A stretch of DNA of 64,000 nucleotides from NCBI GenBank assembly GCA_017515205.1, contig JAFWHN010000001.1:186001-250000 (forward strand), given 5' to 3'. The first letter of the stretch is position 1, and every line of letters starts with the position of its first letter. Below the pieces are notes generated by a model. It ran no database searches. It saw only the letters and a program-made list of their open reading frames with translations, and was not told the origin of the DNA. Shown piece by piece: positions 42,732-51,799 of this stretch. The position numbers were made by a program, and so were the translations under genes. The stretch is from Candidatus Saccharimonadota bacterium (GTDB lineage Bacteria; Patescibacteriota; Saccharimonadia; Saccharimonadales; Saccharimonadaceae).

Positions 42732-43763
42732 TCAAGTCTTATGCAAGTATCTAGACACTGCTAAGCGCGCTGAAATCTTGCCAATCAGCATTCCAGCGAG
42801 CACGAAAGCCAAATAAACTAGAAGCAGTTTGTTTGAGTCAAGCAGCTCGTTAATCGAATCAACATTGATACCATAATTTGCCAGTTTTGGAGAAAGGAAT
42901 TTGAAACCAAAATAAGAAGATGTTGCCGCAATTAAACCTGCAATAATACCGCAGATCTCTGCCTCAATCAAAAACGGACCGCGAATAAAGCTCTTATCCG
43001 CACCTACTAATTTCATCATATAAATCTCTTCACGACGCGAAAAGATTGCCATCCGAATTGTAGAGAAAATAATCAAAATCGAAATCACCAAAAATACTGC
43101 GGCGAGAATCATACCACCAGTTCTAGCAATTCTTGCCCAGGAAGTAATCGTTGCAATCTCGGCTCGATTCACATCATAAGTCGGCGCCATTTCCTTATCT
43201 GTATACTTTCTAAACAATTCACCTTCATCCACTAACTTCTTAATACTATCAAGATTATCGACATCATATACTTTAATCCGCATCGTTGCCTGCATCTTAT
43301 TCACCATCATCTTCTTCATATCTTCATCCAAAATATTCATAATCTCATCGCTGCCTTCATTCTCGGCCAAGAATTTTTCGTATTCTTCTTCCGAGGTTGA
43401 AGTCTCGACTTGCTTAATATTTGGATCCTGCGAAATAGCTTCCGTCAACTTACCGAGTTCTTCTTCAGTCGTATTAGGTTTGAAATAAATCGTAATATCA
43501 ATTTTATCCTTCATCATCTCGGCAGTATTTGTCAAAATCACGCTTGCCACAATCGTTACAAAAAGAATAATCAGAGTAATTGCCATTACCGCCGTCGCCG
43601 CACTAGATAACCAAATATTACGTGTAAAACCACGTGTCCCATACTTCACGATTCTCACTCTTTCGCGCACTAAATGTCGCTTTCGAGTCTTTTGCATCGT
43701 GTGTAGGTTCTTTTTCGAAACCTTCTTCAGCTTTTTCTCGCTTTCAGCTTTCTGATCTACCAT
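42732..43763 (-). CDS. ftsX: cell division protein FtsX
   Basis: 343 residues. Cytoplasmic basic N-terminus (about 1-50), first span (about 55-80), large extracellular loop (about 85-215), then three spans in the C-terminal half (IISILIIFSTIRMAIFSRREEIYMMKLVGA is the conserved coupling segment). With FtsE it forms a type VII ABC complex that transmits ATP hydrolysis to an extracellular hydrolase. It starts one base after the ftsE stop and is followed by the CHAP hydrolase. Confidence 0.95.
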   Translation of the reverse strand: MVDQKAESEKKLKKVSKKNLHTMQKTRKRHLVRERVRIVKYGTRGFTRNIWLSSAATAVMAITLIILFVTIVASVILTNTAEMMKDKIDITIYFKPNTTEEELGKLTEAISQDPNIKQVETSTSEEEYEKFLAENEGSDEIMNILDEDMKKMMVNKMQATMRIKVYDVDNLDSIKKLVDEGELFRKYTDKEMAPTYDVNRAEIATITSWARIARTGGMILAAVFLVISILIIFSTIRMAIFSRREEIYMMKLVGADKSFIRGPFLIEAEICGIIAGLIAATSSYFGFKFLSPKLANYGINVDSINELLDSNKLLLVYLAFVLAGMLIGKISARLAVSRYLHKT

Positions 43764-43764
43764 A

Positions 43765-44532
43765 TTAGATTACCTTCTTTCTTTGTCTCAAAGCATGACC
43801 AGGTACTTGAACTTTTCGTTCTGGCACCTTTGGTACCGGCGTTTCATCCAGTTTATAGATGCCATTCGCTTTTTGATCATTCACAATCTTGCCATTCTTC
43901 AAAGTAATCACTCTCTTTTGCAAATTATTCACAATATTCTCATTGTGAGTAGTCACCAAAATCGTCGTGCCAAAATCATTAATCTTCTTCAAAAGTTGAA
44001 TAATCTCTTGCGTTGTCAACTTGTCAAGATTAGCCGTCGGCTCATCCGCAATCAAAATCTTTGGCTGTCTTGCTACACTTCTTGCAATCGAAACTCTTTG
44101 CTGCTGACCACCAGACAATTGATCCGGAAACTTTTTCGCCTGATCTAACAAATCCACCAGTTCCAAAACTTTCGGTACTGTCCGACGAATCTCTTTTCCG
44201 CTCATTCCAGCAATCTCAAGTGCAAAAGCTACATTTTCATAAACCGTTCTACGTGGTAAAAGTTTAAAATCCTGGAATACCACACCTAGTCGTCGTCGAT
44301 AGCCCGGAATATGACGCTTTTTTACATAATCCAAATCAATCCCACCGATAATAATCTTACCAGAATCTGGATTCTCTTCCTTAGTAATCATCTTCATTAG
44401 GGTCGACTTACCAGCCCCAGACTTACCCACCAAAAATGCGAATTCATTCGGCTCGATATGTAGCGAAACATGATCAAGCGCCGGTTCTGGATCGCCCGGA
44501 TATCTCTTTGTTACAGAATCTAGAAGAATCAT
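43765..44532 (-). CDS. ftsE: cell division ATP-binding protein FtsE
   Basis: 255 residues. Walker A GKSGAGKST, Q-loop VFQDFKLL, signature LSGGQQQR, Walker B ILIADEP and H-loop TTHN are intact. A 25-residue basic tail (VPKVPERKVQVPGHALRQRKK) extends the usual 228. The ATG at 44532 lies 6 bases after TGCTATAAT (leaderless). Confidence 0.96.
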   Translation of the reverse strand: MILLDSVTKRYPGDPEPALDHVSLHIEPNEFAFLVGKSGAGKSTLMKMITKEENPDSGKIIIGGIDLDYVKKRHIPGYRRRLGVVFQDFKLLPRRTVYENVAFALEIAGMSGKEIRRTVPKVLELVDLLDQAKKFPDQLSGGQQQRVSIARSVARQPKILIADEPTANLDKLTTQEIIQLLKKINDFGTTILVTTHNENIVNNLQKRVITLKNGKIVNDQKANGIYKLDETPVPKVPERKVQVPGHALRQRKKVI

Positions 44533-44539
44533 AATACTA

Positions 44540-46879
44540 TTATAGCATAAGTTCTATGTGAAATGTAATATTACGAGTTTTTTGGCCTTCTGCTTGATAA
44601 ATTGTACCTGGCATAATCTTTGCATTTGGATATTTCGCTTGCACTTCCTCCAAAGCTTCAGCGTAAGTCTTATCCGTCGTAATAGTCAAATCCTCAATTT
44701 TCTTCTGACCAAAGCAAACTGTCTTTTTTAATGAAGCCATATTAAGAATTTTTAGAAGATCAATTTCAAACCCAGCCAAAAATGGCGCCAACTTAAAGTT
44801 ATTCCTCACCGAATTCTTAAATTCACCTACTATGCCCAAATACTCACCATTAGCCCAAATTTCAGCCGTTCTTTTCGGCTCAAATGGCAAAATTTCAGGA
44901 TTGTTTTGTTTCACCGATAGATAATCAACTTCAATGTTCAATTCTTCAAACAATTTGGCAACATATTTCTTTGCCAAATAAAAAGCAGTCTGGTTATTTT
45001 TACGTTCCGCCACCAAAAAACCCAGTGAAATCTTTTCTTGAGGTACGTTCTCATCATCCATCCCCAAATCTTTTCGATAAACCTTATTCATCTCAAAAAT
45101 CGCAAATTGATCGACTGGCAATTTCTCATTCAAATATGCTTTATCAAGTAAACTCGGCATGATTGACTGCCGCACAAATTGCAAATCAGGCGAAATCGAA
45201 TTAACGATTTTATACGAGTTATCCGTATTCAAACCTGCTTTTTCAAGCACATTGCCACTCACGAAACTATAAGTTAACACTTCATTCGCACCATATTTGC
45301 TCAAAAGATCACGAATATACTTCTTTAATTCAAACAAAGCGTTCTTCTCGGCTGTAGCATGAAGTGGTAAAACTGGTTCGATATTGTCAAAACCAAGCAA
45401 CCTGCCAATCTCCTCAATAATATCTTCTTCAATATGGATATCTGTACGCCAACTAGGTGCAGTAATACAAAGCGTATCGCCATCAGGTTCAACTTTAAAC
45501 TCTACATTAGAAAGAGTATTCACAATCAAATCTTTTTGGTAATTAGTTCCCAGCAAATCATTAATTTCATCTGTTGTAATTTTCACAACATTCTTCGACT
45601 GCTGATCCGGGTATTCATCCGCTACCGCATCTATTGCAAAACCATCTTTCAACATATCTGCACATTTAAGCGCAACTGGCAAAGTTTGATATGCCGGCTG
45701 TCCTTTTGTAAATCTAGTAATTGCTTCCGAAAAAATTCCATGCGACATCTGGGTTTTGCGTAAATTATATAAACTAAACGTCGCCGATTCTACCAAAATG
45801 TTTCTCGTATTTTCGTCAATCATGGTAGATTTGCCACCCATCGCACCGGCCAATGCTACTGGCTTGTCATTTGAAGTAATCACTATATCATTTTCGTTTA
45901 ATTCAATTTCTTCATCATCTAGAAGCACCAACTTTTCGCCTTTTCGCGCTAAACGTACAATCACCTTTGGTGTTTCACTTCCACCCACTTTTACAAACTT
46001 ATCATAGTCAAATGCATGAAGCGGTTGACCAGTCAAAAGCATCAAATAATTCGTTGCATCCACAATCGGATCAATTGGACGCATGCCCGCTTTTGCCAGC
46101 AAAGTATCTTGCAAGTTCAAATACTTCTTTTTTATTTCACCATGTTTTTCTAGTATTACAGCCGAATATCTCGGACAAATCGTTTCATCGGTGATAGTAA
46201 TACTAACTGGTGCCTTTTTATCTGGCAAATTCGGCAATTTTTCAGACAAATAATCACACTCAAATTTTTGTCCCAAAATCCCAGCTACCTCTCTCGCAAA
46301 CCCTATTAATCCAAATGTGTCCGGACGGTGTGTCAAAGATTTATTCTCAATATCCAAAATCAAATCATTTAAATCAAATACTTCAGCAAAGGCTTCTCCT
46401 GGCTTTGCCATATTTGGATCAATTTCTACAATGCCTTCATGGTCATCACCTAGATCTAGCTCATCCATCGCCGCTAGCATGCCATTAGAATCAAACTTAC
46501 CAAGCATCTTCCTTTTACCAATTACAAAAGGAGCCGCTTCATGTACCGAAGCTGGCACCACTGCGCCAGGTGCAATCCAAGCCGCAAGCATTCCCGCATG
46601 CACATTCGGCGCGCCACACACCACTTGCACTAAACCATCTGCATTTTTTTCAACTTTCGGGATCTCCAGTTCGCCTACATTAATTTGGCACAAAGTCAAA
46701 TGCGTATCTGGAATCTTTTCGGCCTTTTCTACCTTCACTACAAATATATTGTCATACTTATGCGTCTCATCAATCACTTCTTCTACTTCAACTAACCGCG
46801 CGCCAATCAACCGCACCAATTCCGCATCCGAGATTGGAATATTGACGTACTTTTTAACCCAATTCAAAGATATTCTCAT
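44540..46879 (-). CDS. pheT: phenylalanyl-tRNA synthetase beta subunit
   Basis: 779 residues. N-terminal EMAP/OB tRNA-binding domain (about 40-150: VVKVEKAEKIPDTHLTLCQI), B3/4 editing domain, B5 domain, and a catalytic-like core without catalysis; a C-terminal anticodon-binding (FDX-ACB) domain. Forms the alpha2beta2 enzyme with PheS. Overlaps the pheS stop (TGATG). Confidence 0.95.
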   Translation of the reverse strand: MRISLNWVKKYVNIPISDAELVRLIGARLVEVEEVIDETHKYDNIFVVKVEKAEKIPDTHLTLCQINVGELEIPKVEKNADGLVQVVCGAPNVHAGMLAAWIAPGAVVPASVHEAAPFVIGKRKMLGKFDSNGMLAAMDELDLGDDHEGIVEIDPNMAKPGEAFAEVFDLNDLILDIENKSLTHRPDTFGLIGFAREVAGILGQKFECDYLSEKLPNLPDKKAPVSITITDETICPRYSAVILEKHGEIKKKYLNLQDTLLAKAGMRPIDPIVDATNYLMLLTGQPLHAFDYDKFVKVGGSETPKVIVRLARKGEKLVLLDDEEIELNENDIVITSNDKPVALAGAMGGKSTMIDENTRNILVESATFSLYNLRKTQMSHGIFSEAITRFTKGQPAYQTLPVALKCADMLKDGFAIDAVADEYPDQQSKNVVKITTDEINDLLGTNYQKDLIVNTLSNVEFKVEPDGDTLCITAPSWRTDIHIEEDIIEEIGRLLGFDNIEPVLPLHATAEKNALFELKKYIRDLLSKYGANEVLTYSFVSGNVLEKAGLNTDNSYKIVNSISPDLQFVRQSIMPSLLDKAYLNEKLPVDQFAIFEMNKVYRKDLGMDDENVPQEKISLGFLVAERKNNQTAFYLAKKYVAKLFEELNIEVDYLSVKQNNPEILPFEPKRTAEIWANGEYLGIVGEFKNSVRNNFKLAPFLAGFEIDLLKILNMASLKKTVCFGQKKIEDLTITTDKTYAEALEEVQAKYPNAKIMPGTIYQAEGQKTRNITFHIELML

Positions 46880-47838
46880 CAGTTAAACTCCCTCAAAAAA
46901 TTAAGGTTACCCGCTTCAAAATTTCTCACGTCTGAAAGGCCATATTTCAACATCACCAAACGATCAATTCCGCCACCCCAGGCGAAACCATGATAAACTG
47001 CCGGATCAATCCCCGCCATTTTTAACACATTGGGATGAATCATTCCACAACCCAGCATTTCTAGGTAATCACCTTTCTTACCGCCAATATTCTTTGGCTT
47101 TTCAATCAAAAGCTCAAGCGAAGGTTCCGTAAATGGGAAATATCCCGGCTGAGTTCTAATATTCAATTCTTGTTCGTAATACTTTTCAAAAAATTCCTTC
47201 AAAATTCCCAACATCTGGCCCATCGTGCAATCCGAAGAGACATACACGCCCTCACATTGGTAAAAAGTATGCTCATGCGTCGCATCCACATCCTCATTCC
47301 GATATACTCGACCCGGCACAGCCACAGCAATCGCTTTCCCTTCGGCTAAATTATGCTTATATTTCTTCAAAACTCGGTGCTGCATCGTTGAAGTATGCGC
47401 CGGCGGGATCAAATTCTCTTCTGTACGAAAAGTATCATAACCATCCCTCGCCGGATGCTCCTTTGGAAAGTTCAAACTATCAAACATATGAAATTCATCA
47501 TCAAGCTGCCGCGATTCCATGATATCAAAGCCCATCATTTGATAAATCCCAGCCACACGATCTAATTCCGTCATCAAAGGGTGTTTTGAACCTAATTCCG
47601 TTCGATAAAACTCTGGCTCTTTTTCATTCACACCCGACCAAGCCGTAATGTCTAGAGGCTCAACGTCCTTGTCTAATAACGATTTTTCAAAGGCTTCAAT
47701 TTTTTCCAAAATCTCAGTCTTTTTTGCGTTAATCTCTCTACCAAAACTTGCCCGCTTTTCTGGTGGCAAATCCCTCACTTTCGCTGCTTCAAGATTAACC
47801 TTCTTCAGCTCGTTTTTTAGCTTTTCTAACTCGTCCAT
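46879..47838 (-). CDS. pheS: phenylalanyl-tRNA synthetase alpha subunit
   Basis: 319 residues. Coiled-coil N-terminus (about 1-45) is shorter than usual, then class II catalytic core: RTEENLIPPAHTSTMQHRV (motif 2 region), GKAIAVAVPGRVYRNEDVDATHEHTFYQCEG and GFAWGGGIDRLVMLKYG (motif 3). TATAAT lies 10 bases before the ATG; GAAGAGA could serve as a weak ribosome binding site. Operon pheS-pheT. Confidence 0.96.
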   Translation of the reverse strand: MDELEKLKNELKKVNLEAAKVRDLPPEKRASFGREINAKKTEILEKIEAFEKSLLDKDVEPLDITAWSGVNEKEPEFYRTELGSKHPLMTELDRVAGIYQMMGFDIMESRQLDDEFHMFDSLNFPKEHPARDGYDTFRTEENLIPPAHTSTMQHRVLKKYKHNLAEGKAIAVAVPGRVYRNEDVDATHEHTFYQCEGVYVSSDCTMGQMLGILKEFFEKYYEQELNIRTQPGYFPFTEPSLELLIEKPKNIGGKKGDYLEMLGCGMIHPNVLKMAGIDPAVYHGFAWGGGIDRLVMLKYGLSDVRNFEAGNLNFLREFN

Positions 47839-47905
47839 ATCTCTTCACATTATACTCCACATTAGCAAAAAATCAAAATCATGTTATAGCGCAAAAAAAT
47901 CCAAA

Positions 47906-50503
47906 CTAAGCTGCAAAGCTTCTACTTCTAATGCTGTCGTATTCAATTTCACCATGTTTCACGGCATAATAATTAAGTGCAATGCTATCAGAATGCTCAA
48001 CCAGTATATTCTTTTCAATCATAGCTTGAGGCTCTCCAAAAGAAAATCTAGTTTCTGAATGATAATTCGCAATCATGTCCAAATAACTATAATAGTTCAA
48101 AGCCACTTGCGCTTCTGCTTTTGAAAGCCCCGATCTGCTTGCTAAAACCCCAGCAGCAGAATTATCAACCGGATGTTTAGCATAATATTCTTTTCTAATT
48201 TGATAAGCCGTGCTTTCTTTCCCCTCTAGAAGTGAAGAGACTTCATCATAAAGCGCATATCCAGCATATTCTTCCATTTTAGCTCTCTTGCTATTATTAT
48301 CACTCAACACATAATCTGCGCCGTTAACCTTACCCTTGTCATCTTCATCAATATCATCACAAACACTATACGCACCGAAAAGATCTGCTACAAATTCCAG
48401 AGCATTTTTCTCTGCTAAGGCCTCACAGGCAGCCGTATTCTTCAGCCCCACTGTCGGCTTCCGACCCATAGCCAGTAAAACAAACTCCTCATACTCATCT
48501 TTATCAATGTTCCAATCTTCTTCTTTACGTTTAAGAAATTTTGTAGTAATCGTCCCAGTCTGCGTGCAAAAAATATCTGCACTCGAGCTAACTCCTTCAG
48601 GAGTCTTACAATAATCACCAAACGTAGTCAAATAATTGCTATCTTCACCATCCGCAATCGCTCCTCCCAGCAAACCATTTAAAGAATCGCTCGTTGCACT
48701 TGCTACCGAACCAAGCGTCGAAAGTGCAGAACCACCACCTAGAGTACTACGATTCCTAATCAGTCCAGCTGCAAAACTATACGCAATGCTACCTAGAAAA
48801 GTATTCGGTGAAGAAATATCAAATGGGCTTAACGTTGCCCTCTCAGCCGCCTCCTTCCTCGCCAAAGCATCACTCGCTTCATGATTATATGCTAAAACCG
48901 TCTCAGCATCCGAAGGCAAAGCCGCAATTAATCGCATGTTTATCGTATTGGAAATAAACGAGCCACCTTCCACAATGCGATTCCCGCCAATTATACCTTG
49001 ATAAACTGCCGAATTCTTCGCCAAAGCCACATCAATATTATCTGCAGCTTTATCCAGTATGCCCTTATCCGCTTTAGAAAGACCAAGCATGCTAATTATC
49101 GTGTCTGATTTTTTCTGTCCATCAGTGCTAATCCCAGATTCCTTAATAATCTCCTCATCTGCTGAACCAGTCGAAATCAAAACCCGATCCCGCGCAAAAC
49201 TCATTGCTTCCGTTTTTGAAAAAGTACCTTCAGACGCTGCTGCCGCAAAATTTGGCGTGTCAATAATTGCCGTTTCTTTTTGCACCTCCTCACCAGTACT
49301 AACATCTACATAAGTCGTAATAGTCGGAGTATACAGCATATTCATAGTTTCGTTCATCGGCCCGCTACCATCAAGCCTCACTCGATTCGTCACCTCCTCT
49401 AATGCCACAAAAGCAGCCGCAGCTTTATATGACTCGTCCGCTGAAACTGCCGCATTCATAATCTGAGCTCCCCTCGCAGTAGAATCCGTGGTATCAGCCC
49501 CCGTCGTTCCGTCCGCAACTTCTTCCACGACGTCGCTACCGTTACCTTCCATCGAAACATTCAATTCACTATCCTCACCAAAACCATTCACACTGACTTC
49601 AGATTCTATATCCAAAGCACTTTCTAACATCTTATTATAATTTTCTTGGTCTATTTCAACATCACCCGTACTCTTAAAATCATAAAATGAATTCCTTGAA
49701 GCACCCGTCTCATCAAATACTTCATTCGCCTCTTTACTATAATAATACCGAGCTGAAATGTCCGTTGCTTCCGAAAAAGCCGCATAAAGTTTAGGATCAG
49801 ACTCCACTGCAGCTACAAAGTCATCAGCTCTAATTAATTCATCTCCAAATAATACAGCCAACTCGCCATCCGCATCAGTTAATTGGAAACCACTACCAAT
49901 CGCAGCGATTTTATTGAGTTCTTCCACGTTGGCGATATACTTATTTGTCGGCACGAAATCACCTGCTACTGTCACCTGTCCTACTTGAATACCAGACTTG
50001 GCTAAATCTCTTGCATAATCTACCGGCACTTCGCCCTTAGACAATTTTTCGCCCAAAAAATACCCAGTCGCCTTTTCCAAAATTGCCACTGTCGGACTAA
50101 ATCCCAAAGTCTTCTGCAAATTGTAATCCAACATTCCAATAATAAATAATGGAGAAGTAACCACAGTCCCCACCACAGCAAGCATCACTAAACAAATAAT
50201 CACAAAGCCACTCGCCGTGACCTTTCCGCCTATTTTCGATTTGCCACCACCTTTTTTACTGAGTAGCTTCTTTCCAACACTAGATTTCCAACCACCTGGC
50301 AACTGCTCTTTTTGCTTTGCTCCATTAATTCCTTGGTCGCCTTGTCCAAAATCACCTTCGGCCGCCGCTGCCTCTTTAGCTCTACCATCTTCCTTCGCAG
50401 CCGAACCCGCTGTCTTTCCACCACCTTTTTTGCCTAAATCTGGAGTGTTCTGCGCAGCTTCCGTCCCACGATAAGTGTCATAATCACGTGAATTGCTATC
50501 CAT
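47906..50503 (-). CDS. large membrane-anchored protein of unknown function, 865 residues
   Basis: A cytoplasmic Gly/Lys/Ala-rich N-terminus (about 1-95), one membrane span (about 97-122: GFVIICLVMLAVVGTVVTSPLF), and about 740 Ala/Ser/Asp-rich residues presumably outside. Two Cys pairs lie near the C-terminal third (DYCKTPEG..DIFCTQ; AACEAL..VCDDID), possible disulfides. Motifs such as GGNRIVEGGSFISNTINMRL and SPFDISSPNTFLGSI look conserved-like but I do not recognise the family. The ATG at 50503 is 7 bases after TATAAT (leaderless). A small tail-anchored protein gene lies immediately upstream. Confidence 0.75.
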   Translation of the reverse strand: MDSNSRDYDTYRGTEAAQNTPDLGKKGGGKTAGSAAKEDGRAKEAAAAEGDFGQGDQGINGAKQKEQLPGGWKSSVGKKLLSKKGGGKSKIGGKVTASGFVIICLVMLAVVGTVVTSPLFIIGMLDYNLQKTLGFSPTVAILEKATGYFLGEKLSKGEVPVDYARDLAKSGIQVGQVTVAGDFVPTNKYIANVEELNKIAAIGSGFQLTDADGELAVLFGDELIRADDFVAAVESDPKLYAAFSEATDISARYYYSKEANEVFDETGASRNSFYDFKSTGDVEIDQENYNKMLESALDIESEVSVNGFGEDSELNVSMEGNGSDVVEEVADGTTGADTTDSTARGAQIMNAAVSADESYKAAAAFVALEEVTNRVRLDGSGPMNETMNMLYTPTITTYVDVSTGEEVQKETAIIDTPNFAAAASEGTFSKTEAMSFARDRVLISTGSADEEIIKESGISTDGQKKSDTIISMLGLSKADKGILDKAADNIDVALAKNSAVYQGIIGGNRIVEGGSFISNTINMRLIAALPSDAETVLAYNHEASDALARKEAAERATLSPFDISSPNTFLGSIAYSFAAGLIRNRSTLGGGSALSTLGSVASATSDSLNGLLGGAIADGEDSNYLTTFGDYCKTPEGVSSSADIFCTQTGTITTKFLKRKEEDWNIDKDEYEEFVLLAMGRKPTVGLKNTAACEALAEKNALEFVADLFGAYSVCDDIDEDDKGKVNGADYVLSDNNSKRAKMEEYAGYALYDEVSSLLEGKESTAYQIRKEYYAKHPVDNSAAGVLASRSGLSKAEAQVALNYYSYLDMIANYHSETRFSFGEPQAMIEKNILVEHSDSIALNYYAVKHGEIEYDSIRSRSFAA

Positions 50504-50533
50504 ATATTATATTATATACCACTTATTCTATTT

Positions 50534-50758
50534 TTAAAAAAAGATAATCGAAACAATCGACAAAATAGCTAGTACAATCAGTATAAACCAAGCCCAACTA
50601 AACTTACCAGTCTTTTTCAAGTCTTTCAGATATTCAGCATCCTCTGCTAAATCCGGATCATTCACATCATCCGCTTCCACCGCACGATCTTTTAAATCAG
50701 CACTAATCCTCCGCGACAGTTCATCTTGACTATTCTCTTTATTTACAATTATGCCCAT
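50534..50758 (-). CDS. small tail-anchored protein, 74 residues
   Basis: A charged cytosolic region (about 1-50, acidic: DVNDPDLAEDAEYLKDL) then one C-terminal span ending the protein (FSWAWFILIVLAILSIVSIIFF). No family recognised. AGGGAAAG lies upstream of the ATG, with TGCTATAAT about 45 bases before it. It lies 30 bases upstream of the 865-residue membrane protein gene. Confidence 0.65.
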   Translation of the reverse strand: MGIIVNKENSQDELSRRISADLKDRAVEADDVNDPDLAEDAEYLKDLKKTGKFSWAWFILIVLAILSIVSIIFF

Positions 50759-50847
50759 TTTACTTTCCCTAAATAAATTATTGACTTTTTTATTATAGCA
50801 CAGATTTTTGTGTTATAATAAAGACAATATCATTAAAGGAGGAATAA

Positions 50848-51762
50848 ATGGCGACCAAAAAGTCGAAAACGTCGAGCAAGTCCGAAAAGGCCAAATCGAC
50901 CAAATCCAAATCTACTGTAAAGACTACAGTAAAGACAGAGCACGAAGCTCCTAAAACCAACACGGTGGTGACAAACAGCAAAAAATCTTGCTTAAGCGGA
51001 TTCTTTGCTAAAAAATACGAAGCAAAAGAAAGCATCTTCACGGTTTTCAAGACCCCAAGTTTTTATGGTGCTTTAATCGGTGAAATTCTTGGTACCATGC
51101 TCTTAGCATTGCTACTCTTTGCAGTTTCACTTATGGGAATTGCTAGCCTCGCGACCTATTCATTTGCAGTAATTGCAGTACTTATCGCAGTCTATGCTAT
51201 CTCAGGCGCTTGCCTCAATCCATTAGTAACTGTCGGTATGATGGCTTCTCGCCGCATGTCAGTTATTCGTGGCGTCATGTATATCATTGCTGAAGTTATC
51301 GGCGCTTGGCTCGGTTGGCTCATCTTCAATGGCCTTCACCTAGCAGGTGGCGAAACTGCCTATGACATCCCAGCTATGACTGCTGTAGGGGAAAATCAAT
51401 TCTGGCTCTTCGCTGCAATTGAGATTCTCGGCGCTATTATCATCGCGTTCTTCTACGCTCGCGCCCTTAGCTACAAACGCAGCGTCTTTACTTTCGCAGC
51501 TGTAGTCACTGGCGGTATGGTATTAGCTATCCTCGTCAACTATGTAGCATCCGCAGCATTCTTGAACTTAAACAATAACTTCATCATGAATCCAGCTGTG
51601 GCCATGATGCTTCAAATCTTCCCGACTGCAGGTGAGAACTTCGGCGAAATCCTCGGCGGTATTTGCCAAGCCCTTTCACTTTATGCAATCCTACCAATGA
51701 TTGGTGGTGTAGTTGGCTTCTACTTGTCAGATTTCACCAGTAAACTCTCTGGCGAAGAATAA
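50848..51762 (+). CDS. aquaporin/MIP-family channel with altered filter residues
   Basis: 304 residues. A long Lys/Ser/Thr-rich cytoplasmic N-terminus (about 1-68) precedes six spans. First pore loop SGACLNPLVTVG has NPL for NPA (124-126). Second loop NNNFIMNPAVAMM keeps NPA (248-250), but the Arg that follows NPA in nearly all members (ar/R filter) is Val251. Glu79 in helix 1 (GALIGEILGT) is conserved. It could conduct water, glycerol or another small solute; the loss of Arg suggests a wider or different selectivity (inference). AAAGGAGG before the ATG; terminator follows. Confidence 0.85.
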   Translation: MATKKSKTSSKSEKAKSTKSKSTVKTTVKTEHEAPKTNTVVTNSKKSCLSGFFAKKYEAKESIFTVFKTPSFYGALIGEILGTMLLALLLFAVSLMGIASLATYSFAVIAVLIAVYAISGACLNPLVTVGMMASRRMSVIRGVMYIIAEVIGAWLGWLIFNGLHLAGGETAYDIPAMTAVGENQFWLFAAIEILGAIIIAFFYARALSYKRSVFTFAAVVTGGMVLAILVNYVASAAFLNLNNNFIMNPAVAMMLQIFPTAGENFGEILGGICQALSLYAILPMIGGVVGFYLSDFTSKLSGEE

Positions 51763-51792
51763 AAAATAGCCCCTTCGGGGGTTATTTTTTTT
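51763..51792. terminator. bidirectional intrinsic terminator
   Basis: AATAGCCCC TTCG GGGG(G)TTATT flanked by A-run and T-run, between the convergent ends of the MIP gene and metG. Confidence 0.85.
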
Positions 51793-51799
51793 AGCGAAC

